A stretch of DNA of 64,000 nt from the NCBI RefSeq assembly GCF_019097595.1, contig NC_080712.1, forward strand, positions 24,571,146-24,635,145. The letters are read 5' to 3'. The notes below the pieces were generated by a model. It searched no databases, was not told where the DNA came from, and saw only the letters and a list, made by a program, of their open reading frames with translations. Of the stretch, positions 33,052 through 44,900 are shown one piece after another; the stretch's first letter is position 1, and the number at the start of each line of letters is the position of its first letter. The position numbers were made by a program, and so were the translations under genes. The stretch is from Hemibagrus wyckioides. Lineage: Eukaryota > Chordata > Actinopteri > Siluriformes > Bagridae.

Positions 33052-33362
33052 CGGGCACGCCGGCCCCAGCTACACGTTTCCGCTCTCAATCACCGGAATA
33101 CTAATCACGTCACCTGCACGCAATCATCTCGGCGCCTATTTAAAGCCCCCTCTCGCTAACGTCAGCGGCGAGTATTAAGACTGTTTAGGTGCATGTGCCG
33201 TAAGTGCACGCGCCGTTTGTCAGCCAACCTGCCTTTTCTGATTTATCTGAGTTACGTTTTACCTACCTGCCCGTTTGCCTTTTTTAGTTACGCTTTTCCT
33301 GCTCCTGACTGAGTTCATTAAAGCACGTTTGGATTCTCTCTCTGCCTTCTGAGTCCTGTCCT
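33047..33362 (+). repeat. 3' LTR
   Basis: Near copy of the 5' LTR but stopping at 'gtcct', without the terminal TACA of the 5' LTR. Substitutions include c/a in 'atcaccgg', t/c in 'gtgcacgc' and a/g in 'gtttgtcagcc'. Confidence 0.9.
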
Positions 33363-33410
33363 GAGCCTTGCTAATGTGTGTGTTTGTGTGTTTATGATTG
33401 TGAAACTCAC

Positions 33411-33492
33411 GTGTTATCTGGACATCTACTGGAGACGATTCCAGCATGTAGATCGTTAGATGTTTCCCAGCTGGTGCATTTGTGGGTACATC
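33411..33492 (-). pseudogene. PABPC-like gene, pre-MLLE linker exon
   Basis: Exon of 27 codons plus one base: DVPTNAPAGKHLTIYMLESS, then PVDVQIT. Acceptor TTCTGTTCCCAG, donor C|GTGAGT. It corresponds to the PABPC segment with 'LTASMLAAAPPQEQ' just before MLLE. It enters in phase 0 from 33,617 and its last base completes a codon with the MLLE exon, so the intron structure survives. This is not a processed pseudogene. Confidence 0.7.
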
Positions 33493-33504
33493 CTGGGAAC
33501 AGAA

Positions 33505-33565
33505 AACATCATTAATAATATTATTATTGTTGTTGTTGTTGTTGTTGTTATTATTATTTGTTGTT
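33505..33565. repeat. (ATT)n/(TTG)n microsatellite
   Basis: Mixed TTA/TTG trinucleotide run inside an intron of the PABPC-like gene. Confidence 0.85.
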
Positions 33566-33616
33566 GTTGACAATGTTTTTGTAATATTAATCATACAAAA
33601 TATTGTTTGTTCTTAC

Positions 33617-34015
33617 TATCGTCTCCTTTTCGTGCTGCACTTGACTCAAAGATGCCACAGATGTAGAAGGAGCTTCATCTGCAGCTGGAGCTGGTGTTGG
33701 AGCTGGAACTTCAACTGCAGCTGGAAGTTCAAATAGGACACTTTTTACCGATGGTACTGTGTCAGTAGCAGGGACACTGTCCACCACTGGAACGGCAACT
33801 TGCACCTGACGGGTTGATGGTGCAGTGGTTCCTTTTTGTCTGAAGGGGAAGGTAAGCCTGATGTTTCTCCTTGCGTTAAACCACTTCAATATGACCCAGT
33901 TTCCTGGCCCATATCCTGCCGTCCATCTCCTGTTTGGCCTTCATGGCATCCACAGAAGATGCAAAGCACACAAATTCCTAAAAAATCCTTTTGAGCGGCT
34001 GTTCTCCACCTTCTC
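33617..34015 (-). pseudogene. PABPC-like gene, RRM4 and linker exons (broken)
   Basis: From acceptor TCTCCTATAG (exon start 34,015): EKVENSRSKGF, a one-frame slip, then EFVCFASSVDAMKAKQEMDGR, matching PABPC RRM4 (RSKGFGFVCF...EMNGR). The stop TAA at ~33,873 falls where PABPC has Gln (AQRKE), followed by RKEKHQAYL in the same frame. After a possible acceptor (TTACCTTCCCCTTCAG) another frame gives an Ala/Pro/Val linker (TRQVQVAVPVVDSV, PAPTPAPAADEAPS) ending QVQHEKETI at donor ATA|GTAAGA (33,616-33,611). RRM1-3 were not found upstream in the window. Frameshift and nonsense changes mark it as a pseudogene unless they are assembly errors. Confidence 0.65.
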
Positions 34016-34059
34016 CTATAGGAGACACATTAGGACATGCTTAACATGATGAAAAATAA

Positions 34060-34770
34060 GCATTCTGAAAGCTCTTCGTATTTAAGTTTTGTTTTGAAGA
34101 CTACAGACAAGACAAAACATTGTTTTTTTTTTTTATTTGGAATTATTTTTTACTTTTTTTTTTTTTTATAAAAATGCTACAAATCATCATCATAATCGTC
34201 ATCATTGTGGGGTTGCTGCTGCCCCCACATAATGTTATAATATCAAGTATGTCAAAACACACTAAATGGAAATGTTCCTGATACAAAATGGTCATTTTAA
34301 AAATCTTTTATCAAGATTTAGCAAAATAAAAAACACATGCAGTCAAACTTCTGAGCCAGCATCAGTAACACATTGCCACTGTTTCCTTTCTTTGATTGGT
34401 TCAGAGCCTGGAGTGAGCAGCTGGTCAGCAGCAGGAAGAGCTGCTGTGTTTTCTTTATCCTTTATCCAAACTACTTCCATTTTTGCTTATAGATTGTAGT
34501 TTATATAATGCTTCCATGTATGATCTTGGTACTAGCTGTGTGTAAAATCGATTGATGATTAAACTGCGTGATGTGTGGAGGAGTGTGCTTTTCTTGCGGA
34601 GTCAGATTTTGGTACAACGCCGGGAAGGGCTGGGAACGTCTGTGAGTTTGATTGGGATGAAATTTAAACAGGTTTATTGAGTTAATTTTATTTTATTAAT
34701 TTTGTACATATTCTAGGAAGCTTCAGATGAGCTACTCAGAAGTGGGTCGCAAGCGACGTGTTGGAGACCC
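34060..34770. other. Spacer, no gene recognised
   Basis: Poly-T runs at 34,123-34,168. A stretch at 34,735-34,785 (gggtcgcaagcgacgtgttg) resembles common DNA-transposon debris. No exon for the missing PABPC RRM1-3 seen. Confidence 0.4.
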
Positions 34771-34774
34771 CTGC

Positions 34775-35445
34775 CCTAGAGATTGAGAGTTTACTATTTT
34801 TGTAGGGGAAGTAAACCTCAAACATGTTCCATGGGATGAACATTAGACCTCCTTCTCCTTCCTTTGGGGTCATTGCAAGTGTAGTTGAGGGATTTTTATG
34901 GTACAGTGGAGATAAGACATCTCACTTTGGACCTAATTAGGTTTCTCAGATTTATCACTTTCAAGATTACTTTAAGGCTTGGACAATGGGCCAGACTCCT
35001 TTTTTGGATTGCGCTTGTTAGGGCGTTTGGGCCTGCCAGAGCTTGAGGCACATTGACCAATAGTAGTGGAGGACCTAGTGGATGTCATGCAACCTTTCTG
35101 AGTAGACAGAAGGTAAATGCATTGTCATACATCATGCTGTCATCACATTGCTCCTGTATAAAGGTAATAGACGGTGTAAAGTCTGGCTTGTCTCTAAAGG
35201 CGTACCTGTACCTTCTCACACTCGGCTACAACAGACTCATTGAATGCCCATTGGCCTGGACAGTCTTTTGTGTATTACAGAAGATGAAGTCATTGTGAGT
35301 GACTATATCTTTCCACAGTGTGGTGGATAAGGAACCCCTATTCATTTGTCTTTCCTTATCCTCTGGAGCAGAGAAACTCATTGTCAAGAGAAGAGGGGTC
35401 GATACAGACATGTCTGAGTCAACTGGATAAGTCAAAATAAGCTTC
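34775..35445 (-). other. Degenerate coding-like stretch, unidentified
   Basis: On the minus strand a frame is almost open from ~35,250 to ~34,800: YRYAFRDKPDFTPSITF, then IQEQCDDSMMYDNAFTFCLL, then HPLGPPLLLVNVPQALAGPN, broken by only two stops. An adjacent frame (35,226-35,435) reads APEDKERQMNRGSLSTTLWK. Composition looks like old coding sequence, perhaps a transposon gene, but I recognise no family. Confidence 0.25.
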
Positions 35446-36940
35446 AGGGAGCATCTATAGTAGTTGTTTCTCTGTCAGAGTTGTGCTGATCAGGGTTGAA
35501 CTTCTGAGAGGCTGCAACTTTGAGGATGTAGTTTTAGCTCCATACAAGCAACGCAGAAGAGCAGTGAACGACTCACTGTGAGAAGGACGCAGCATGCAGG
35601 CTCAAATTAGCTCGGTCCTAGAGACAGGGGCATGTTAAAATAGTTTTGAATAATATGGCAAGCTTGTCAGGTAGTCTGAAGCTACAATCTAAGTCAGCAA
35701 ACACGGGTAACTAGCAGGCTCAGTTATTGCTAAACTGACTGTATTTCTAGAACAAGCTGACATGATGGAGACAATGCAAATGGACAATATTACAGCTGAA
35801 AGACAAGTGTAACATTAAGGATGCAAGAAGCAGATATTTTCTGAGAATGGGGTGTATGGCCAGGTTCTGTATGCCTGCAGGTAAGGGCTTTCCTCAGCAT
35901 TAGCTACATGATTCTGTCTGTCATCCTTCTATAGCGGCCAAGTATGGATGTACTTCCATAGAAGACTAAAGATGGTTTGACAAATTTTGACAATGCTTAG
36001 ATTGTCATTTCTAAAGCTAGAAATAGTACAGGCATTGTACATCTAGCCTTTCGTTTTGACTACAAAATGTAACAATCTATATTAAAGTCTACATAAATTT
36101 TCCATTACTTAAACTTCTGCATCTAAAGAATAGTTTTCTATATAGGCATATAATGCATATGTTACAAATTGACACCTGCAGGAGACATTTTTTTTTATAA
36201 AAACCCTGTAAATCTGTATATTGGGTTGTTTCTAGCTATAATTAATGCACCAGTGCACAATATATTCTGCATGTCTCAAGCCACCTCAGAGCTGAAGTAA
36301 CTGAAGCTTGTACAGTAAGTTACAGTAATGAAGTCAGAAATAACCCTGAGACAAGGTCCACAAGGGCCATATGGCTGTTGTTGTGATTTACATAATTAAA
36401 CATGTATTTATATACAATACGTGCAGAGAAGCACAACTGAATTGGAAGACAAACATAATGCATTGTGTAAAAAGGACACTTACTTATGAACCTTGTTTTT
36501 AATACACAATTTCAGCAAGGGGCTCAGAGTTAAGGTCTGGTTTATGTCTGCATTAATCTTGTTTAAATCACAATAATACTCTTGAAAGCAAATTTCAAGT
36601 GTTAACAACAACATGCTAAACAATAAAGTGCACACATTTTCCCCTCTGCATCCAGCCATTTATAAATGTGCTTGTGCTCTCAAACTGCTTTGTGAATGTG
36701 TAGCCCATTAAAACCCTCAAAACAGCTTGTGACAAAAACAGTGCTGTAAAAATCTTGGTTTAAACATTCCTCTTTGTCAGTTTCTCAGACAAATGTCTTT
36801 AATTAAAAGATTTTCCTCTTGCTTAATGGCTAGTATAAATTAAGTGAGTTTTTTCCCCTGTGTTTCATGTTTGCTGTACACACAGTGATATAATCACAAT
36901 GTTGTTTAGTGGATATATTTCTGGAAAATTACAATCATAA
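35446..36940. other. Intergenic, nothing recognised
   Basis: AT-rich; no exon or repeat family recognised. Confidence 0.5.
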
Positions 36941-36944
36941 TATA

Positions 36945-37290
36945 AACACACTGCATGGCCAAAATGTTTGTGGACACATGAGCATAACACCTATGTGCTT
37001 ATTGAACATCCAATTCCAAATTTACTCTCCCTTTTTGTCATTACATCCTCCACTCTTTGGGGAAAGCTATCCACTAGATATTGGAGCAGGGCTGTGGGGA
37101 TTTTCTCATTCACCTACAAGAGCAATTAGTGAGGTCAGGCACTAATGTTGGATGATGAGCCCTGGCAGGCAAACAGCGTTCCAGTTCATCCCAAAGGTGT
37201 TCAGTGGGGTTGAGGTCAGGGTTCTGTGCAGGTCACTCAAGTTCATCCACACCATCCTTGGCAAGCCATGTCTTCACTGTCATGCTAAAA
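36945..37290. mobile_element. Tc1-like element fragment (terminal part)
   Basis: Begins with the familiar end 'actgcatggccaaaatgttt gtggacac' type sequence, followed by non-coding Tc1 text (ggcaggcaaacagcgttcca, ggtgttcagtggggttgagg, gccatgtcttcac). Truncated; no transposase frame. Confidence 0.75.
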
Positions 37291-37539
37291 CATCCAGTGA
37301 AGGTCAAGCATACAAAGACATTTAAAACTTGCTTCCAAATTTGTCACAAACTTCTTTTTTTCCCCTCTTTCTTCTAACAGACTCCCAATGATGACACAAT
37401 GTAGGTGATGTATACCTCAGAAATGATTAAATACTAAAGTGTCATCATTCAGTGACTGATTGAATGACAAAAGAGCTGCTCATACTGCTGAATACAGATG
37501 TGTTAAAACACTGTGGAAGTGCTTTCACTGAGAATTACA

Positions 37540-37690
37540 AGGCAAGCAAGAAGCTTTTGTTGTCACTTTGATGATATATAACTGATGCAGTAGACAGTAA
37601 AATAAAACTATGGTTCCTCTAGGACCCTGGTGCCACATAAAAACACAGAGCTATATAAGACATCACAGAACTTTTTTTTTATTTACAGCA
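37540..37690 (+). repeat. Interspersed repeat, family A copy 3
   Basis: Shorter copy of the family at 12,085 and 26,935: 'caagaagcttttgttgtcac', 'aactgatgcagtagacagta', 'aggaccctggtgccacataa'. Confidence 0.55.
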
Positions 37691-40600
37691 TGCTGCAAAT
37701 ACAGAAAACAGATGCATCAGACCCGCAACACACACAGACTAGTTCAGAAACAGCTACAATATGTGTAGACATATTCAACAATTGGAGAACTCACAGGCTG
37801 CATGTAGAAACATGCTACAAATGGAGGAAACACAAAATCAGAAAGACTGTAATAAGCTAAAACCACAACAGGAAAACAAAAGTTTGAATCACATTAACTA
37901 AGTCATTTGTCTGACCAAAGTGTTTACTTTAGCCTCCTTAAAAGTAACACAATTTAATCACACAAACACTATATGAATACACTAAGATCAAGATATCTGT
38001 TCACATTTAGATAAAACTTGAAAAATGTAACTTTACTGTTAAAGTTTAAGTAAACTTTTGTGTTTTGCTTACCTTTTTGAATGTGCATCATTATTGTTTC
38101 ATAATATTTCCCTTCAAAACATTTTAGATTTTATGCATCAATTATCTGTATTTACAGCCCCTGCTGGCCACCATAATATTTTAAAAGCTCTATCATTTCT
38201 TCATATATCCAGCAGTGGGCACTAAACCATAACACTCTCCTTGCTTGACTGTGTCGGTGGATGAGAAATATCTGTGGCAATCGCTAGGGGGCGCGCAAAT
38301 AATAGTACCAACAGATTTAGACGTGTATTTTTATTAAATGAACTATAGTCACCAGACTGCATTTTCAGACTGAAAAAAAAAAAACCTTTAAGCTAATAAG
38401 TTCATCATAAATGTTTTTCTATTCTGAATTACAAATCAAATTTCATAATACATGTGCACTTATGTTACTGGAATAGTTTGTGTTCATTCTGAACGGATAT
38501 CTAGATTATCGCCCGCATTCTGATGCTTTTAATTATTCTTTTCCCCCCAGCTCTTGTAATGCAGTGTGACAGATTAAGAAATGTAGTGGCATGTATGTAG
38601 TAGCACAGACAGGCCAGGCCTGATTCTAAATCTTTCATCAAGCCTCCAGAAAGCACATGGCAGAACAGACTGCAGTGTGATCCACTGAAAGACTCTGAGC
38701 AGAAATCAACCATCACTGACTTTCCACCAGATCGCCCAGAGAGGGTCATCCCCCAGTGCGGGCAGAAAAATGGGAGTCCCTGCTGTGATTGACGTTTCGA
38801 AAGGAGCCCATCCAGATGGAGAGGTGTGAGAAAGTCTCTCTCAGCAATAGAGCCTAAGGGGGCATTGGGGGAAGCTGCTGAGTCACATGAGTCCCCTTTG
38901 TTTGGACTGGAGCAGCTGATATGTACAAACACACACACAGCAAGAGCGTGGGATCACTGTGGCACTCGCCCACCTAAACAAACAATGAGCAAAATGAGCG
39001 GTCATGTATGAAATTAAAGATAATGGCACTTCTAAGCACAAGCTACTCATGAGCAATAAAGTTACCTGAAGAGAAACACTCTTTGAACAGCTTATCTCTT
39101 GTATGATGCTGAATGATACAGGCTGCACAAAAATATATCTTTATTTTTATTAATTAGGAATCTAATATAATCTCTATAGTAGAACTTGATTAATGTAGGT
39201 AATATTATTGGCACCTCCCAGAAGCCCTTATGCTGATGGGATAGATGTTTAATTAGGCTTTTTCCAGGCGTATGTGTGCCTTCTTTCTCCAGCACTGAAA
39301 TGAAACGTATTTGCTTAATTTAGGGAGGGGGATTATGGGTGGAGGGATGCAGCCTCTTCTCTGTGTCCTACTCTCTCCCCTTTTTTTGTACTTGATGTGA
39401 ACAACTGATGACCCAGGAATGCAAGATCCCCCGGGGATTAAGGCGTGCGTGAGTCTATGGGTATGGGACACTGCCATCTGCCACTGGGCACATTCATATC
39501 CTCGGCAGAAGGCTGCATCGTTTGTTGATTTAAATGGAGAACTTAACTTTCCCAGGACAGTATGACCCCAGCAGCGCCACCTTTAAAGCAATACTGTCTG
39601 TGAAGGAGCAGGCCATGCAGAAGAATGAGGCGTATGTTAAGGCATCCCCATTTCCAAGCCGATGATGGATCTTCCCACTTCACAATATGGCAGTGTAGCT
39701 ATGGGCGGAGGGGCTGCACTGGGATTCTGAGGGGGGTGGGGGGTTATTTGGGGGCTTATTTGGTACAATGCTAACAGTGCTGTGGATGTGGATGATCTGT
39801 GGTAACCATGGCAGGAGCTGGGCAGTCAGGAGAGTGCCATTATAGCACCATATCAAATCATACATCCAAATATCATCCAATACAGGAAGGATGCTGAAAG
39901 GTTAATTAAGGCATTTCTCACATATGGCTAAACAGATCATTAAGCAACAGAATGTCTTATCAACATATTGAATCAAAGAGATAAAAGTAAACATACAAAG
40001 ATGGAAAATCACAATAATATTGTTCACATGAGCTAATTTTTTACCCAAAGTCTGGATTATGACTAATGAGTTTAATTATAATGAGTTCTAAGTATAAATC
40101 TAAATACACGGGGATCACTGTAGTTGGCATTACACAACAATTAGGTCTAAACTCAGATTTATCATGATGCTGACTGGGTAAAAGCTAAAAACTATTCATT
40201 TGGGAAACATTCAGTTTTGCTCTTTAAACATATGTTGGAAGTTGAGTATTCAGTGTTAGTCACATTCACTTACACATATATAACTAGTTAAGTTCTCATG
40301 TAGGAAGACCCCATGCTTAATGTGTAGAGCATACAGTATGCCTGGAATTTTAATATGTGAATTATTTCTATGTGAAGATAAGTCTTAAATTGAAGATCTA
40401 AAAGAGAGAGACAGAAAGATACTCTTCAGAGTAAATATATAAAAAACAAACCTTTGCTTTTATATAATGTGAGCAAAGTTGGCAATATGTGATTCGATGT
40501 GTTTTTGATTTGATCTGTTGGGTGTAATATAGCATACAGATTGAATATTATAATGCATTGTTCTGCTAGCATGCATCACGTTAAATCTATGATTAAATTT

Positions 40601-41765
40601 TGACAGCTATAGATGACAGTGGTTGCATCTAGTCAGATATACTGCATTTGCTTTATATTATTTTATTCATAAAACCATTTATGTTTAAGGCTGTGTGTAA
40701 GTCTTTGTGCATTAGTGCAGGGTGAATAAATACATTTGTTGAACATTAAAAACCTTGAAAGATCTCTCTGTGTCCATTTTAATGTCCACTATCAGAACAT
40801 AATTGCCATATAATGTTATCCCATTCCAGTGGACCTAATTGCATAACTCTTGCTCAGACTGCCTATAGGTATTAAATAAGTACAGAGAGATACTCAGATA
40901 TTGGCCTTTTTCAAAACAAACTGAAGTTCGTCTTCAAACATCCTTTTCTATTTTTTTTTATTACCCATAAAGCTGAGTTCTAAATAATAATGTTTGTTTG
41001 GCAGTATAGTGTCTATTACTCCTCGGTCCACAGCTCTGTTCTCACCTGGTGTAGCTGTTTGACTAACGTGACAAATGAGAATTCCTTTAACTTTGTGAAA
41101 ACTTTACTAAGGGGTGTGAGACCATTTGGGATGAGGAGAAAGTTTATGTGAACCAAGATTCCATCACTGGACTGGGAGACAGATTCTGAAGCATTAGTTT
41201 GTTTTTTCACCTCTAGGTGTTGTTGCTGGTTGTGAAAAGTGGCAGGTCAGGCGTTTTCCTCCAGTCCAAACAGTGGCCCAATTCCTCCATTTGCCACAGA
41301 TTTCCACATGACTTTTCCTTTCTTCAAATTCAGCATTAAAGTCTTTTCCCACATTCATGACATTACTTTCCTTTACATTACTATATACAATATGTATACC
41401 GTCAACATCACAAATATCACCAAATGAAATCTTATATGATTATGAGAACAATCCTGAAAGAGTTGTATAGCATCTTTAGCATGGAATGCACAAAGGGGGA
41501 AGGACCTGAAAATGCACATAGAGAATTTATGAGCGTCCATAAAAACTATTTATTTTTATTTCCACCCCTGATGATTTTGTTTAGATGTTTTTTTTTCTCT
41601 TTCTTGGTTATTACTCCAAAAAGTAAACAGCAACAATTAGACATTTACAAATATAAAACGTGTAAAGATTTCCAAATACTACAAAAATAAAAACATTGAA
41701 CATTTGATTTTAATTTTTATAACCTGACATGCACACAGTGAAGCACTGTATATTTTTAAGGTAGA
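37691..41765. other. Gene-poor DNA with possible conserved non-coding blocks
   Basis: No splice-bounded coding exon recognised. Two stretches stand out from the AT-rich background by higher complexity and balanced composition: about 38,500-39,060 and about 39,240-39,690 (which includes an ATG frame MENLTFPGQYDPSSATFKAI without convincing splice sites). They could be conserved regulatory elements or exons, which cross-species alignment would decide. The rest holds nothing seen. Confidence 0.3.
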
Positions 41766-41769
41766 AGGT

Positions 41770-41905
41770 TGGTGTTCAACCCCCATCAATGCCAAGCTGC
41801 CACTGTTGGGCACCTGAGCAAGGCTCTTAACTCTCTGCTCTGCCTCGTAGCTGACCATGCACTTTTATCCAAAATGTATGTGAATAAAGATTTTCACTGT
41901 GCTGT
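41770..41905 (+). mobile_element. SINE fragment
   Basis: Contains the fish SINE text 'gttcaacccccatcaatgcc', 'ctgttgggcacctgagcaag' and 'gctcttaactctctgctctg', ending in 'aataaagattttcactgtgc'. Confidence 0.6.
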
Positions 41906-44900
41906 AATGTATATGTGATAAAAAATAAATGGCTTCATATGTGTATATCATATGCACCTGGATTCCCAGTATACCTGTAGTTCAATTTAATATGTATAAT
42001 ACTTTTAAGTTTTAGTTATTTCCACAAAAGCAGCTTTACAGAAATCAGGGTGTAGATTTATATCCCTAAGAAATAAAAAAGGTGACTGTGGATAAGAAAA
42101 ACTCCCTGAGATAACATGATGAGAGAGACGCTTCAGGAGAAAACAAACAAACAAACTCAAACGTGAACCTTCTAGTGACATTATATTAATTACAATCTTA
42201 TAAAGTCACATAGTGCATTTGAGGTCCCCAATTTATTCATTATTAAACTTTAAACATTATTAAACTCTAAACATCATTATTAAAAGTTCTGTTTAAATGT
42301 AAATAACTACATTTTCAATAGAACAGAGATTTCAGATTAGCAATTAGCATAATTCTTAGTTTTATTTGTGTGTACAAAAGCTTTGAAGGTTATAAGTTTT
42401 AATGCACTGTGTTTCACCACAGAGGTAAATTTGTCAGATTTCACCCTTTTAAAGCTAGTGCACAAGTGAAGAGCAAATATTTACAAAGGTAAGGTTTGGG
42501 AGTGACAAGGATTAATGCTCTTATAACAGCAATGGGACAGAGTGATTGATATTTGGAACATGAGTTGAACAAACAAATATAATTCTGATTAATCTTGTTG
42601 TCTTCAATGCACTTTTCTTTTTCATTAACCCTCACTTGTAAAGTTAATTACATTTAAGACCTTAGCGGTCCTTGAAGATGTCATGCTGCACAAATATACT
42701 TGGATCTTTCGAAAACTTTTAGCAATAATGAATGACTAACTGATGAACATGTGTTGTGTGTCTAACTTAAACTGTTCATTTAAGAACAATGCAAGGTTTT
42801 TTACCACAGTGTAAAAAGGTCATTTGTAAAGGAAATGTTTAAACAGAAATGTTCACTACATTCAGTAAGCTGGTCTAGAGAAGTTAATCTGAATCTAAAA
42901 ATGTGCTACATTTTCTAAAGCTTCATAAACAATTAACAACCATTTCATCCTATGTGAGACAAACCAGAAAATAAAGATAACAATCTTTGTAAGCTACTGA
43001 AACTAATAATTGATATTTGTTTTAGCTTTTCAGTATAATGAAGGCCTTGCCATTGTGAATAATCCATTCAGGCAACCCCGGCCTTAGCGTCTCCTCAGCT
43101 AGACTAACGGGTAGGTGCTAATTCTAATCAAACCCCTGAAGAGTGCTCTTTGATCTACAATAATTGTGCATGAAACACACACACACACACACATTTCCTC
43201 TGCTTCGGAGTCACATCTTAATTTTCATCCTAGTTTTCACACCAAACCCCATTAAAGACACAGGATGTAGCAGAGAAGGGGGTAGATACACACACAGACA
43301 CACACATGGAAAGAGGCATGTGAAGCAGCATTGCCATTGAGGTGTGAGACTGCAGTTCAGTTCCAGTCTATGATGTCTCATGGTATGTCTCAGCAGTGTG
43401 CTGGTTGTTAGGTGTCCTGCCCTACATCTCCCACATCTCTATTCCTTGTAATTGACACATGGTGACATTGTCCATTAGCATATGGGGCTCCAAGCTGCAG
43501 ACATACGCAAAGGTCTGTGCAAATGCAGAAACATTACTCCAAAAGATTGATTGATCACTATGATTCTGCACCATGACAGGCCTGAGTTCTCACACTGAAC
43601 TCTAGGGAGTGGGGAAGACCTTTACAAGCTCTCACAACATTTCACACAACAACTGCTTGTTGTCTTCTCTGCTATGGCGAATTCACTCAGTGAACTTCTT
43701 TGTGCTGTGTGTGAGCTGAAAGCCATTCACACTGTGTTCACACTGTGCCAATCCATATATATCACACAAAGCAAACATGAGAGAAAGAACAATAGGATAT
43801 TTGTGATCACTTTTTCTGTTGTTTTTGCAGATTTCTGCCTATTAGGCAGACTCTTTGAATGTAAAAGTAAAGGATTGCACTTGCTGACACAAATTTCTTT
43901 TAGCTCATTTTGAATGACAAAGCTGTTTGCCCTAGGATGTGAACTGCTATCTGGATGAGGCCATGATCTTTTTCATTATCAGGTGGCGTATTGTTGTCTG
44001 CCGCACTTGTGCTTAACGCCACCAAACCCCTTTCCATCAAATTGACCCCATTCATGCACTCAACTCGCTGAACTTTTTTTTTTTTTTATATATATATACA
44101 TGCCAAAAGGCACATGAGCCATGAAAGGCTGCTTAGTGGACCCCTTTCTATGTCTTTACATGCCCATGAACTCTCTATTGTACAACATACATCCACGGTG
44201 TAAAATTAAATTACCTGTTACAAAGCATGCTATACACTGAAATCAGGATGTCTTTCTTTTCCCACAGAGTGGCGTGAGGAGGGGTGTCACAGGGAGAAAG
44301 CAGACACCAGCTTGTGGGAAAGAGATATAATTCAATCACATTACAAAATAGACAAGGCTGGTTTTGTTCGCTCATGGGGTGCTGCATGGAATTCAAAGTA
44401 GCTGATACGTTCAGAAAGAAAGAACACAATACAGATCAGTGATAAGAGTGAAGCCTTCTAGCTGTTTTCTGATGGCTTAAAAAATAATAGAAAAATATCA
44501 TAAATTCATTATAATGTTTAAAGTATTCTCTCTCATATATGGAGACAATGTAGTTTAGCTAATGCTATGTGTGGCATCTCCAGTATTGCTGTATGTGAAT
44601 TTAAGTGTGTGTAAATCAGTTACAGACAGAGATAAGTGAGACAAGATAGGGTGTGGTGGAGCTGTGAAATACGCAAGGCCATCACCAAGCTTCATACACT
44701 GCTCATTATTAGCTTAACATCTTAGGCGCTGCATCTTACAGTGAGCAGAGCAAACGAGTTATCAGCACTGAAATAGGTGGGGGACTAGAAGCAGGATGGG
44801 GAGTTTCTAAAAGCAGCCTTTAATCAGCTGACTGGAGATACCAGAGCCTACTAATGCTTCCTCTCTGACACTGTCACAGGCTGCTGCTGTCTGCCAGACT

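Larger units (their letters stand above)
28761..33362 (+). mobile_element. Ty3/Gypsy LTR retrotransposon, recent insertion
   Basis: Complete-looking element with two LTRs, gag, protease, RT, RNase H and integrase in Gypsy order. The LTRs differ at about four places in ~316 bp, pointing to a young insertion. It sits in an intron of the PABPC-like gene, opposite to that gene's strand. No clean target-site duplication: 'gagcc' follows the 3' LTR directly, while on the left the same 'gagcc' (28,736-28,740) lies 20 bp before the 5' LTR. Confidence 0.95.

Noticed and set aside
38500..39690. Coding exons in the 38.5-39.7 kb stretch
   Set aside because: Several short frames look protein-like, but none has matching splice sites. 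A conserved non-coding block is the more cautious reading.
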